Source: Spirosoma sordidisoli (lineage in GTDB: Bacteria > Bacteroidota > Bacteroidia > Cytophagales > Spirosomataceae). Taken from it: 64,000 bases of DNA. The stretch is from positions 186,001 through 250,000 of the forward strand of contig NZ_SBLB01000008.1 in NCBI RefSeq assembly GCF_004138325.1, in the 5' to 3' direction. The first letter of the stretch is position 1, and each line of letters starts with the position of its first letter. The translations under genes were made by a program, and so were the position numbers. The notes beneath the pieces were generated by a model. The model was given only the letters and a program-made list of their open reading frames with translations, did not search any database and was not told where the DNA came from. Below are positions 16,043 to 23,799 of this stretch, piece after piece.

Positions 16043-16741
16043 ATGAAGTTACTGCTCATTATCACCTCGCTTTTGCTGGCCTGCACCCGGCCACAACCCG
16101 AACCGGTTATGCCTGCCAGCCCCGCACCAGCCCCGCCTTCGCTTACTTACCTGGCTCTCGGCGACTCGTACACCATTGGCGAAAGCGTGTCGGAGTACGA
16201 GCGCTGGCCCGTACAGCTGGCCGACCGCCTGCGCGACGACAGGATAGCTGTGGCCGCTCCCGATATTATTGCCCGAACGGGCTGGACAACGGCCGAGCTT
16301 CAGGAGGCTATCCAACAAAGTGGTAATCAGAAAACATACGACCTGGTATCGCTGCTGATCGGCGTCAATAACCAGTACCGTGGCCAAAGCCAGGATCGCT
16401 ACCGGACTGAGTTCAGGGCGCTGTTACAGACGGCGATCCGGTTTGCGGGCAAGCGGGCCGACCGGGTGTTCGTCCTCTCTATTCCGGACTGGGGTGTTTC
16501 GCCCTTTGCCGCCGGCCGCGACAAAGCCAGCATTGCCCGGGATATCGACGCCTTCAACGCCATCGCGCAGGATGAATGCCGCCGGGCCAATGTGGTGTAC
16601 GTCGACATCACCCCCCTGACCCGCCAGGCTGCCGATAACCGCACCGCCTTTGCCTACGACGGGCTGCACTACTCGGGTCAGCAGATGAAATTGTGGGCCG
16701 ACAAAGTCCTGCCCGTGGCCAAAGCCCTCCTGGCCCGATAG
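16043..16741 (+). CDS. SGNH/GDSL-type hydrolase lipoprotein
   Basis: A 232-residue lipoprotein with lipobox LLLACT (Cys14) followed by a Pro-rich linker. The GDSL block LALGDSYTIGES carries the nucleophile Ser42, LLIGVNNQYRG holds the oxyanion Gly and Asn of blocks II-III, and the Asp-His pair of block V is in YDGLHYSGQQM. These enzymes are esterases or lipases, some acting on acetylated polysaccharides. Location should be the periplasmic face of a membrane. It starts 88 nt after prfB on the same strand and may partly depend on read-through from it; the substrate is unknown. Confidence 0.87.
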   Translation: MKLLLIITSLLLACTRPQPEPVMPASPAPAPPSLTYLALGDSYTIGESVSEYERWPVQLADRLRDDRIAVAAPDIIARTGWTTAELQEAIQQSGNQKTYDLVSLLIGVNNQYRGQSQDRYRTEFRALLQTAIRFAGKRADRVFVLSIPDWGVSPFAAGRDKASIARDIDAFNAIAQDECRRANVVYVDITPLTRQAADNRTAFAYDGLHYSGQQMKLWADKVLPVAKALLAR

Positions 16742-16757
16742 CTGGATTCCGCCCCCA

Positions 16758-17438
16758 TCAGACCAGGTTAAACTTGATCAGATAGTGCCGCACGGTCCGG
16801 CCGATGATGATGCTGCCAATTACAGACGGAGCGATCCAGAAGAGCGTACCTATCCATTCGGGTGAGCCCGCTGGCGCAATTCGTCCGACATTGGTAACGA
16901 CGGCTGCCGTAAATGTGGCAATGTAAGCCCCGCCCATCCGGGTGAAATGCTGAAAATACCACTGCATCTTCCGGGCAGGCTGCCGCATGGCCTGCAGGTC
17001 GCGCCCCGCAAAAACAAAGGTCAGTACCCCGAAGAAGGAGAACACGATCGGGAAGAACGACGCTCCGTTCAGCATGAGCAGGTACAGCCCAAAACCAATC
17101 ATACCGATGCTGACGAGCATGGTCGCGTAGGTCAGCCCCCGGTCGAACGCGCTGATTTGTCCGTCTTTCTGTTTCGTGGCCCGCCAGCCGGTCATGCTCA
17201 GGTAAAAGCTGAACACGGCAATGCCGGTCAGGAATAGCCGCATCATCTTGAACGGCTGCAGCACGCAGAGCAGCAGGGCCGTTATGGCTACGGTGATCAT
17301 GCAGTAGACAAACACAAGACCCGCGCGGTTATGCAGGCGACCTCCCTTCCGGGCAAACATCGGAATCAGCCCAACCAGCAGGGCCGTTATGCCCGTTCCA
17401 ATATGAATGATCAGAAATAGAGCAAGTACCGTTTTCAT
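16758..17438 (-). CDS. DUF2306-like membrane protein
   Basis: A 226-residue protein with about seven membrane segments, beginning TVLALFLIIHIGTGITALLVGL. The HI-x-x-G-x-x-ALL-x-G pattern and the second block GRLHNRAGLVFVYCM (with a conserved His) match the DUF2306 family, whose function is not known. Other conserved histidines (YFQHFTRMGG, VRHYL) could bind haem or metal, which is only inference. The start at MKTVLALF follows a promoter whose upstream motif is shared with the preceding barrel gene, so both are probably controlled by the LytTR regulator two genes upstream. Confidence 0.75.
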   Translation of the reverse strand: MKTVLALFLIIHIGTGITALLVGLIPMFARKGGRLHNRAGLVFVYCMITVAITALLLCVLQPFKMMRLFLTGIAVFSFYLSMTGWRATKQKDGQISAFDRGLTYATMLVSIGMIGFGLYLLMLNGASFFPIVFSFFGVLTFVFAGRDLQAMRQPARKMQWYFQHFTRMGGAYIATFTAAVVTNVGRIAPAGSPEWIGTLFWIAPSVIGSIIIGRTVRHYLIKFNLV

Positions 17439-17473
17439 AGTTTTCAGGTTTTTTTGGGATGCGATCGATGAAA

Positions 17474-17504
17474 CAAACGTAGGCGGATCCGGCGCGACCG
17501 ACAA
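17474..17504 (-). promoter_or_regulatory. Promoter of the DUF2306 gene
   Basis: On the minus strand the -7 box TACGTTTG (17474-17481) is preceded by TTG (17502-17504) with 20 nt between them. The conserved 36-bp motif begins 30 bp upstream of the -7 box. Confidence 0.65.
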
Positions 17505-17511
17505 GGCGAAA

Positions 17512-17547
17512 GGGCCAAACAGCAACGGTTGGGACGTTTGACAAAGA
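17512..17547 (-). promoter_or_regulatory. Predicted LytTR operator 1
   Basis: This 36-bp stretch matches 18926-18961 at 30 of 36 positions without gaps, and both lie exactly 30 bp upstream of a -7 box. It contains CAAAC and GTTTG 15 nt apart as an inverted repeat. Position upstream of the -33 region suggests an activator site. The binding protein is inferred from the neighbouring LytTR gene. Confidence 0.65.
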
Positions 17548-17554
17548 GAACCCA

Positions 17555-18862
17555 TCAGGGGCGGGCCCGATGCTGGCGGTATACGGCCTTGCGGCCGAAG
17601 TAATGAACGTACTGGATGAAGTTGAACTCGATATTGTCGAACAGGACCCGCTCTCCGTTGGCATTCAGGTGCAGGTTCGGTACCCAGCGCAGGTTGGTCC
17701 GGAGCAGGTTCACTTCGGTACTCGTCACCCGGATGTCCCAGCCGAAGATCAGCCCAACGGCCGGTTTGGTTTCCAGAAAACGCTGTCCGGTATCGTTCAT
17801 CGACAGGCGTTCGATGGAGAGCGTTGGTCCTACGTACGGCGCAAACCCCAGGTAGTTGAAGAGGTATTTGTACGCTTCGAGCGCAACGGAGTGACGACGG
17901 AACCGAACGTTGGCGTCGAAGCCGTCGCTGCGGGCGCCCATAGTCCGGTACGACACCCCTACGTTCAGGTCGGCTTTGTGGAAATAGCGACCAGCCGCCA
18001 GATCGGGCATGATTCCGCCCAGGGTTTCGCCCTTCAGGTAGGGCCGGTACCGCTCCATGTATGACGAGCGGCTCAGCGGGCGCGGTAAAGCCGCCGACGG
18101 GCCAAACCCGGCATACCAGGCGCTGAGCCGCCGGTTCCGTTTCAGCAGTTCATGCTTGATGTTGAGCTGATCGACGGCTTTGGCTTCGGTCAGGTTTCTG
18201 TCGGAGTCGATGTAGCGTACCAGGCCTATGTTGACCGAAACCGGGTTGAACGAGGTGGTGCCGAAGGCCGTGGGCGAGATGGCGTAGGGCAGCTGGCGGG
18301 TAGTCTGGTAATGCACCCCGGCCGTGAACAGGTATTTCGACGTGGTATAGGTCAGACCGGCCTGAACGGGAACAATCATCCGCTGCACTTCCGGATACTT
18401 GTAGGCATAGTCGGTACCGGCCGTCTGGTGACCGTACGACAGGAGCCGGAAACTAACGCCCGCATAGGGACTCAGCCGACCCGGCCGCAGCCGAAACGGA
18501 TAGATACGCGCCCCCGTCTCGACGCCCTGCCGATACTGCATGGCCGAAAAAACCGACGGCCGGGCCGACACCCGAACCGGCAGCGGAAAGGAGACGTAAA
18601 AGTCGGCATGGCCCCAGAAGTGAACACCCCCGATGGTTAGCCGTGGCATGGCGGTCGCCCCAAAATCAGTCGTCCGGCGGTCGCCTTCGGGGGTCTGGTA
18701 ATCGGCCCGGCCGCTCCCAAGCGTCAGCACATCGGCGCCAAAGGTCGTCCAGGCAAAAGAGGTACTTTTCTTTAGATAGGTGGTGGTATACACCGTATCG
18801 ACCGGCTGGGCCGTCAGCTGGTAAGCGAGCAGAAAAAAAACGAGAACCGTAACGAATCGCAT
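17555..18862 (-). CDS. Outer-membrane beta-barrel protein, unknown function
   Basis: A 435-residue protein with a signal peptide (TVLVFFLLAYQLTAQ) and then many alternating, aromatic-rich strands (TIGGVHFWGHADFYVSFPL, ARIYPFRLRPGRLSPYAGVSF and so on), as expected of a transmembrane beta-barrel of the outer membrane. No plug, TonB box or known domain was recognised. The last strands (FDNIEFNFIQYVHYFGRK) are followed by a short basic tail. The gene lies between the LytTR regulator and the DUF2306 gene and has its own promoter with the shared operator-like motif, so it is probably a direct target of that regulator. Confidence 0.7.
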   Translation of the reverse strand: MRFVTVLVFFLLAYQLTAQPVDTVYTTTYLKKSTSFAWTTFGADVLTLGSGRADYQTPEGDRRTTDFGATAMPRLTIGGVHFWGHADFYVSFPLPVRVSARPSVFSAMQYRQGVETGARIYPFRLRPGRLSPYAGVSFRLLSYGHQTAGTDYAYKYPEVQRMIVPVQAGLTYTTSKYLFTAGVHYQTTRQLPYAISPTAFGTTSFNPVSVNIGLVRYIDSDRNLTEAKAVDQLNIKHELLKRNRRLSAWYAGFGPSAALPRPLSRSSYMERYRPYLKGETLGGIMPDLAAGRYFHKADLNVGVSYRTMGARSDGFDANVRFRRHSVALEAYKYLFNYLGFAPYVGPTLSIERLSMNDTGQRFLETKPAVGLIFGWDIRVTSTEVNLLRTNLRWVPNLHLNANGERVLFDNIEFNFIQYVHYFGRKAVYRQHRARP

Positions 18863-18887
18863 GGCTTGTGCAGAAATAGATCTGACA

Positions 18888-18895
18888 CAAACCTA
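18888..18895 (-). promoter_or_regulatory. -7 promoter box of the barrel gene
   Basis: On the minus strand TAGGTTTG fits TAnnTTTG. The place corresponding to the TTG of the DUF2306 promoter reads TAC, so the -33 contact is poor, which would suit an activator-dependent promoter. Confidence 0.6.
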
Positions 18896-18925
18896 AAGCT
18901 TGTTGGCTGTTCCGGGTAGCAAGAA

Positions 18926-18961
18926 GGGACAAACAACAGCGTTTGGGGCGTTTGGCAAAGA
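18926..18961 (-). promoter_or_regulatory. Predicted LytTR operator 2
   Basis: Second copy of the 36-bp motif (30 of 36 identical to 17512-17547), again 30 bp upstream of its -7 box. On the plus strand it shows GCGTTTGG twice in direct repeat at a 9-bp step plus an upstream CAAAC. A third partial copy, GGGACAAACAGC at 18974-18985, follows at once and reaches the end of the LytTR gene. Confidence 0.65.
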
Positions 18962-18994
18962 AATAGCGCCTTTGGGACAAACAGCCGGGACGTT

Positions 18995-19885
18995 CTACAA
19001 CGATTTCAGCTCGGCCACGAGCGTATCATTGTACTGGCGCGACACCGGAACCGCCAGCTGCCCACCTGCCAGATGCAGCTTGTAACCCTGCGCGTTGCCC
19101 GTAACCCGCTCTACCCGGTCGAGGTTGACCACGTAGGACCGGTGGCACCGAACAATATGGGGTACGTCGATCTGCGCAGCCAGCCGGCTCAGGCTACTTC
19201 GCAGCAGTAGTTTGGCGGGTTTGCTCCGATCGGTATCTTTCCAGTAGACCACAGTGCAGTAGTTATCGCTCGATTCGATAAACAGCAGATCGGCGGGGTC
19301 GAGGCTGAGCGTGTCTCTGTCGTTGTCGGCAACGAGCGTTAACGAATGACCGGTCGGCGAGGGCGTGATGGGAGTAATACCCGGCTGAACAGGCGGATGA
19401 ACCGGCAGCTGGGCGGCCGACTCGCGGTATTTCTTCAGCTGCCGAACGTAGTTGAGCAGCACCACCCCCGTTGTCGGAAAAAGGCCGACCAGGAACGTAA
19501 TCAGGATCATGCTCACCCAGTTGACCGAGTACGACAAGCCCTCCAGGCGCAGCAGCCACTCCATATACAACCGGTTGGCCAGCGCAATCAGGAGAATATT
19601 ACCCGTTATGAGCAGAATTTCGCGGCCTACCGTCCAGCGCTCGTCCGAAAACTGACGCGGGAACAGCCGATTCCAGACCGTAAAGTTTAGCGCCGTAACC
19701 ACGAAGGTGACCAGGCCGAAGCCCAGCAGCTTGAGCGATTTGTGGTCGGTATTCCAGAGGTTGATCCCGAACGGCTCGAACGTCAGCAAAAACAGGCCTA
19801 CAAACAACCCGATGAAAGCCACTTTTCGAACCTGCCGACCGGCCGATTCGCTGGATGGATACGGTTGACGGAGGAGATGGAGCAT
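18995..19885 (-). CDS. Membrane-anchored LytTR-type transcription regulator
   Basis: A 296-residue one-component regulator. Four membrane segments are visible (about 20-45, 53-74, 88-108, 122-146), then a Pro-rich linker (about 160-185) and a LytTR DNA-binding domain (about 195-296) with LLFIESSDNYCTVVYW, IVRCHRSYVVNLDRVERV and VPVSRQYNDTLV. There is no receiver domain, so it probably senses through its membrane part rather than by phosphorelay. It starts 6 nt after the stop of the rhomboid gene, so the two are co-transcribed. The two genes downstream have matching upstream motifs, which makes them its likely targets. Confidence 0.87.
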   Translation of the reverse strand: MLHLLRQPYPSSESAGRQVRKVAFIGLFVGLFLLTFEPFGINLWNTDHKSLKLLGFGLVTFVVTALNFTVWNRLFPRQFSDERWTVGREILLITGNILLIALANRLYMEWLLRLEGLSYSVNWVSMILITFLVGLFPTTGVVLLNYVRQLKKYRESAAQLPVHPPVQPGITPITPSPTGHSLTLVADNDRDTLSLDPADLLFIESSDNYCTVVYWKDTDRSKPAKLLLRSSLSRLAAQIDVPHIVRCHRSYVVNLDRVERVTGNAQGYKLHLAGGQLAVPVSRQYNDTLVAELKSL

Positions 19886-19891
19886 ATTGTC

Positions 19892-20515
19892 CTAGAAAAG
19901 CCGCCACCCGGCAATCTGCTCGATAAACTGAGGCAGTACAGCCGGGTAAACCACGATCATGAACAGAATACCGAACAAAGCCCCGTAAAAGTGAGCGTCG
20001 TGGTTGATGGTCCCGTAACCGCGCCGGGCTTCGTAGTAGGAATAGGCCAGGTAGAGCCCGCCGAAGATGAAGCCGGGAATGCCGATGGGAATAAAAAACA
20101 TGGAGATCGGCATCAGTGGCCGGAACAGGATAGCCGCAAACAGCACCGCCGACACCCCACCCGACGCCCCCAGCGCGTTATAGCCCGGATCGTTCCTGTG
20201 CTTCAGAAAGCTCGGAATATCGGACACCAGTATTCCGATCAGGTAGAACCCCACCAGATACAGCGCCCCACTACCCGGAAAAAGCACGTCGAACACCTGC
20301 TCGATAAACCCGCCGAAGAAGTACAGGCTGATCATGTTGAACAGCAGATGGCTCCAGTCGGCATGCAGAAACCCCGATGTGATGAGCCGATAATACTGCC
20401 CCCGGCTGGCTACGCGGTAGGGATTCATAATCCAGCGATCCATCAGGGCCGGATTGTTCCAGGCAGCCAGACTGATGCCAACGGTAACCAGAATAATAAG
20501 AAGGGTGGTGCTCAT
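19892..20515 (-). CDS. Rhomboid family intramembrane serine protease
   Basis: A 207-residue membrane protease. The serine nucleophile lies in GASGGVSAVLFA and the partner histidine in NHDAHFYGALFG; HADWSHLLFNMISLYFFG is the typical helix-2 block with the oxyanion His and Asn. About six membrane segments are visible. Rhomboids cut single-pass membrane substrates within the bilayer. The gene ends 9 nt after the polyprenyl synthase gene begins its upstream side (gap 9 nt) and is followed after 6 nt by the LytTR regulator. It is tempting to link protease and regulator, but no cleavable single-pass anchor is seen in the LytTR protein. Confidence 0.9.
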   Translation of the reverse strand: MSTTLLIILVTVGISLAAWNNPALMDRWIMNPYRVASRGQYYRLITSGFLHADWSHLLFNMISLYFFGGFIEQVFDVLFPGSGALYLVGFYLIGILVSDIPSFLKHRNDPGYNALGASGGVSAVLFAAILFRPLMPISMFFIPIGIPGFIFGGLYLAYSYYEARRGYGTINHDAHFYGALFGILFMIVVYPAVLPQFIEQIAGWRLF

Positions 20516-20524
20516 GGAGGTTTG

Positions 20525-21496
20525 TTAACTTTCGCGTTCGACCAACTGCCGCGCAAACTGACTTAATAACGATTTACGGGCGGGGTCGGCGTTGATCTGC
20601 TCGAAATTGGTGAAACCGCGCTCAAAATAGGTGTTGATTCGGGTTTCCGTAATCTCCCGAATACCCAGTTTATCATAGATCGCCGTGACGGCCTGTACTT
20701 TCTCGGCCTTGTCGAAACTGGTTCGGGTTAGCCAGTTGGTGAGTTCATCGCGGACATCACCCTGCGCCTGCTCCAGGGCTTCGATGAGCAGAAACGTTTT
20801 CTTGTTGGCAATGATATCGCCCCCTACCTGCTTGCCAAACTTGGCTGGATCGCCGTAGACATCGAGCAGATCGTCTTTGAGCTGAAATCCGATACCGATG
20901 TTGACGCCCCCTTCGTAGAGATGCTGGTTCGATTCGGGGTCGGCGCCGGCAATGAGGCCACCCAGCTCCAGCGCGTAGCCCAGCAACACCGAGGTCTTGA
21001 GCCGGATCATATCGATGTATTCGGCTTCGGTCACGTCCCAGCGGGTCTCGAAATTCATATCCATCTGCTGGCCTTCGCACACCTCGGCGGCCGTGCGGTT
21101 GAACCGGCTCAGCACCGCCTTTATTTTATCGGCATCTACGTGCAGCAGCAGTTCATAGGCGTTGACGAGCATCACATCGCCCGACAGAATAGCGATATTA
21201 TGGTTCCATTTCTCATGCACGGTTGGCTGGCCCCGCCGAATGGGAGCCTGGTCCATAATGTCGTCGTGCATCAGGGTGAAGTTATGGAACACCTCTACTC
21301 CCAGCGCTGGCCGAACGGCCTTCTGCCAGTCGTCAGTGAACAGATAAGCTCCCATCAGCGTAAGCAAAGGCCGCATCCGTTTGCCACCCAGGCTCATGAT
21401 ATAGCGGATAGGGTCGTAAAGTTCGGGCGGGTACTGACCGTATTGAGTGCGTTGAAGTTCTTGTTGGATCGCGTCAATGAAAGCAGCGGGACTCAT
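20525..21496 (-). CDS. Polyprenyl diphosphate synthase
   Basis: A 323-residue trans-isoprenyl diphosphate synthase that lengthens allylic diphosphates with isopentenyl diphosphate. The first aspartate motif is DDIMD (in HDDIMDQAPIRRGQ) and the second DDLLD in LKDDLLDVYGDPAKFGKQ; GGKRMRPLL is the substrate Lys/Arg block. Bulky residues before the first motif (FHNFTLM) leave chain length uncertain: farnesyl, geranylgeranyl or a quinone side chain are possible. It is the first gene of a unit with the rhomboid gene, 9 nt downstream. Confidence 0.93.
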   Translation of the reverse strand: MSPAAFIDAIQQELQRTQYGQYPPELYDPIRYIMSLGGKRMRPLLTLMGAYLFTDDWQKAVRPALGVEVFHNFTLMHDDIMDQAPIRRGQPTVHEKWNHNIAILSGDVMLVNAYELLLHVDADKIKAVLSRFNRTAAEVCEGQQMDMNFETRWDVTEAEYIDMIRLKTSVLLGYALELGGLIAGADPESNQHLYEGGVNIGIGFQLKDDLLDVYGDPAKFGKQVGGDIIANKKTFLLIEALEQAQGDVRDELTNWLTRTSFDKAEKVQAVTAIYDKLGIREITETRINTYFERGFTNFEQINADPARKSLLSQFARQLVERES

Positions 21497-21514
21497 GCAA
21501 ATGGGTTTTGGGCC

Positions 21515-21522
21515 AAAAATAA
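21515..21522 (-). promoter_or_regulatory. -7 promoter box of the polyprenyl synthase gene
   Basis: TATTTTTG on the minus strand fits TAnnTTTG and lies 18 nt before the ATG. No TTG was seen at the right distance. Confidence 0.4.
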
Positions 21523-21562
21523 GGCAAAAGCCCCCAAAAGCCTAACCGCTGGGCGGGCGGGG

Positions 21563-22387
21563 TCACCGTCCAAACTTTTGCCGGTAGTTTTGATAGAGTG
21601 GGGTCGAAAGTACGTAGACAACCCGGCCCGAAACCACCCAGTATCCGTCGTTTCTGGTGCTGTTTCCACGCTGCTCGCCGGGCCGATTCAGCGGCCATCC
21701 GATCTCGGCCCGCCGGTCGGCCAGCACCGCAGCCAGTGGCGTCAGGGTAGTTCGATCCACGTAAACCGTACTGACATCGTCCAGATAGTCGCTCAGCACA
21801 TGCGTATAAGTACCCTCTATTTGAAACCGGATTCGGTTGTTGCTGTACACCGGCATACCCATCCCGTAGCGAATGATCGGCGGAAACAGATTGTAGCTGA
21901 CGCCTTCGGTTCGTAGCTCGGCCAGACCATACGATTTCCCTTCGAAAGTCGTTCGGGGCCGCATGTAGGTAAGCCCCGCTCCCAACAGCGCGTAGGGTGC
22001 ATGGCCCATCGTAGGATGATCGATCGGCCAGAGATCCAGCTGAACACCCGCCCAGATGTCGGGGTTAAGGCTGAAAAAAGACAGGTTATTATAAAAATTA
22101 CGCGTGTCTTTCTGGCTTCCGTAGATGTAGTAGATCTGCCCTTCGGCCCGTAGCGACAGCCGGTACGACAGTCGGTAGGTGATGGCTCCGTTGATGGCAG
22201 CGCCCAGCCGCAGGTGAGCCAGATTACCCGATTCGTTCAGGTCACCGGCATAGCGGGTAGCGCCCAGCCCCGCACTGATCTGCCAGCTGCCGGGCTTATC
22301 TTCCCAGTAACGGGACTTCTGAGCCCGGCAGTTCAGCGAAATAGTCAGCTCCAGAAACAACACCAGGCCACAAAACAGTCGGAACAT
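21563..22387 (-). CDS. Outer-membrane beta-barrel protein, DUF6089-like
   Basis: A 274-residue protein with a signal peptide (LFCGLVLFLELTISLNCRA). The mature start, SWQISAGLGATRYAGDLNE, is the hallmark of the DUF6089-type barrels common in Bacteroidota, and the rest is a series of amphipathic strands typical of an 8-stranded outer-membrane barrel. No enzymatic role is known. The C-terminus (LSTPLYQNYRQKFGR) extends slightly past the last strand. It is separated from its neighbours by about 60 nt on each side, all genes on the minus strand. Confidence 0.8.
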   Translation of the reverse strand: MFRLFCGLVLFLELTISLNCRAQKSRYWEDKPGSWQISAGLGATRYAGDLNESGNLAHLRLGAAINGAITYRLSYRLSLRAEGQIYYIYGSQKDTRNFYNNLSFFSLNPDIWAGVQLDLWPIDHPTMGHAPYALLGAGLTYMRPRTTFEGKSYGLAELRTEGVSYNLFPPIIRYGMGMPVYSNNRIRFQIEGTYTHVLSDYLDDVSTVYVDRTTLTPLAAVLADRRAEIGWPLNRPGEQRGNSTRNDGYWVVSGRVVYVLSTPLYQNYRQKFGR

Positions 22388-22447
22388 ACGCGCGCGGTAC
22401 GGAAGTAAAAATCCTTCGTATGACGCACGACGCCGGTGAAGTAACCG

Positions 22448-22882
22448 CTACAGCTCGCCGATGTCTTCGTTCCAGAGCGTGGGCTTGTCGGCAATGAACT
22501 GCTCCATCATCTGCACACATTCGGGCAGATTGAGGTCAACGACTTCAACGCCATGCTCTTCCATGAAGGCACGCGCCCCGGCAAACGTCCGCGACTCGCC
22601 CACGATCACTTTGGGAATCTTGAACTGCACGATCGTTCCGGCACACATGTAGCATGGCATCAGGGTCGAGTAAATTACCGTATCGCGAAACGACCCCACC
22701 CGACCGGCGTTGTTGAGGCAGTCCATTTCGCCGTGCAGAATGGGGTTGTCTTCCTGCACCCGTTTGTTATGCCCTGAGGCTACCAATGAGCCATTCTTAA
22801 CCAGCGCCGACCCAATCGGAATACCGCCTTCGTTCAGACTTTTACGGGCCTGGTTAATGGCCTCCTGCATGAATTCATCCAT
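22448..22882 (-). CDS. Cytosine deaminase-like nucleoside/base deaminase, fungal type
   Basis: A 144-residue zinc-dependent deaminase. Zinc ligands are His50 with the catalytic Glu52 (HGE) and Cys77/Cys80 (PCYMC). From memory the sequence follows yeast cytosine deaminase Fcy1 closely, including the GGxPIG block, GHN-x-R, VVGE-like IVGE and the C-terminal F-I-x-x-x-P-x-x-W-x-EDIGE tail that caps the active site. It therefore probably converts cytosine to uracil rather than acting on tRNA or guanine. Its start is only 5 nt after the stop of a low-GC unknown gene, so it is coupled to that pair. Confidence 0.85.
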   Translation of the reverse strand: MDEFMQEAINQARKSLNEGGIPIGSALVKNGSLVASGHNKRVQEDNPILHGEMDCLNNAGRVGSFRDTVIYSTLMPCYMCAGTIVQFKIPKVIVGESRTFAGARAFMEEHGVEVVDLNLPECVQMMEQFIADKPTLWNEDIGEL

Positions 22883-22887
22883 AAAAT

Positions 22888-23250
22888 TTAAGCAGCAGTC
22901 TTTATAATGTCATCTAAGACACTGTCGATCCCAAATACCTTAGTTTGGAGAATTTTATAAAGCTCTGAAAATGATTCTATAGCTTCTTTGGTCTTCAATT
23001 CTTGAGTGCTGTAGACCACTTCTTCTTTAAATTTTCGCCAATCATCGTATGTATAAGCAGCCAGTTCTTCTAACGACTGATTTCCTGGATAATAAAAGAG
23101 AGAAAAAATACCTTGCTCATTCTCGATTATAGACCATTTGAATTTTGAGTTATATGTGAAGAAAAGTCCACCTGAGGCCGATTTAATAACTGGTTCAATC
23201 AAGTGTTGATTTTCGATCATTGAATTGACTGCGGCTACTATCTTGTACAT
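22888..23250 (-). CDS. Hypothetical protein, low GC
   Basis: A 120-residue soluble protein of no family I recognise. It has no signal peptide or membrane segment; predicted mixed strands in the first half (GGLFFTYNSKFKWSII, FSLFYYPG) and helices in the second (KFKEEVVYSTQELKTKEAIESFSELYKIL). Base composition is clearly more AT-rich than the surrounding genes, as in the gene just upstream (8 nt away), which suggests the two arrived together. The downstream deaminase starts 5 nt after its stop. Function unknown. Confidence 0.7.
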   Translation of the reverse strand: MYKIVAAVNSMIENQHLIEPVIKSASGGLFFTYNSKFKWSIIENEQGIFSLFYYPGNQSLEELAAYTYDDWRKFKEEVVYSTQELKTKEAIESFSELYKILQTKVFGIDSVLDDIIKTAA

Positions 23251-23258
23251 GGCCTACA

Positions 23259-23702
23259 TTAGTTAATGATTTTACCATAGTTAGACACGTCGATGTGCCT
23301 GATTTTTTCTCTTAACTCGGCTACCAGACTACGTTTCTTTGGTTCGCTGAGTAGCCTTGGGTTATTGGTAAAGTTAGAAATTTTAGCCAGTTGTTCAGAC
23401 AAGGCAGCTTCTAATGATTTGCTTCCAATAATCTGACCCTCTATTTCATGAAGAATACCGATAACTTCCTGTAGCTGATCTTTATCGTTGGTCGTATAAT
23501 CATTTAACCGCTCAACTTTGTACTTCAAATCTGATAAAGTTAGCTGGATTGAGTAGTTGACAATTGCGTTCAGGGCTGACGCCAGTTTGTCCTTGCTTTT
23601 AATAAAGACATAGATGGCAATACCAGACGCTACAATTGTCAAGAAATTCGCCGAAAAATTAACCCAGAAGTCTAGTAGCTTGAGCGTTGAATTATCATCC
23701 AT
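23259..23702 (-). CDS. Hypothetical membrane-anchored coiled-coil protein, low GC
   Basis: A 147-residue protein with one N-terminal membrane segment (about residues 14-34, NFLTIVASGIAIYVFI) and then a mostly helical, probably coiled-coil cytosolic part with regular Leu/Ile spacing (LNDYTTNDKDQLQEVIGILHEIEGQI). No family was recognised. Codon use is AT-rich, unlike rnr upstream and the deaminase two genes downstream. A membrane anchor paired with a small soluble protein is a layout seen in toxin and defence pairs, but no such motif is present, so this is only a thought. Confidence 0.7.
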   Translation of the reverse strand: MDDNSTLKLLDFWVNFSANFLTIVASGIAIYVFIKSKDKLASALNAIVNYSIQLTLSDLKYKVERLNDYTTNDKDQLQEVIGILHEIEGQIIGSKSLEAALSEQLAKISNFTNNPRLLSEPKKRSLVAELREKIRHIDVSNYGKIIN

Positions 23703-23799
23703 GCACCATTACGGATAGGTAGGTATTGCAACGCAAGAAAAGCAATCCATCTGAACTCAACAATAAGTTATCAATGAAACTGCTTTTCTTGTATACAAC

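Noticed and set aside
19892..20515. Rhomboid protease as activator of the LytTR regulator by cleavage
   Set aside because: Attractive from the operon, but the LytTR protein has four membrane spans and no clear single-pass substrate segment, so it is left as an open idea.
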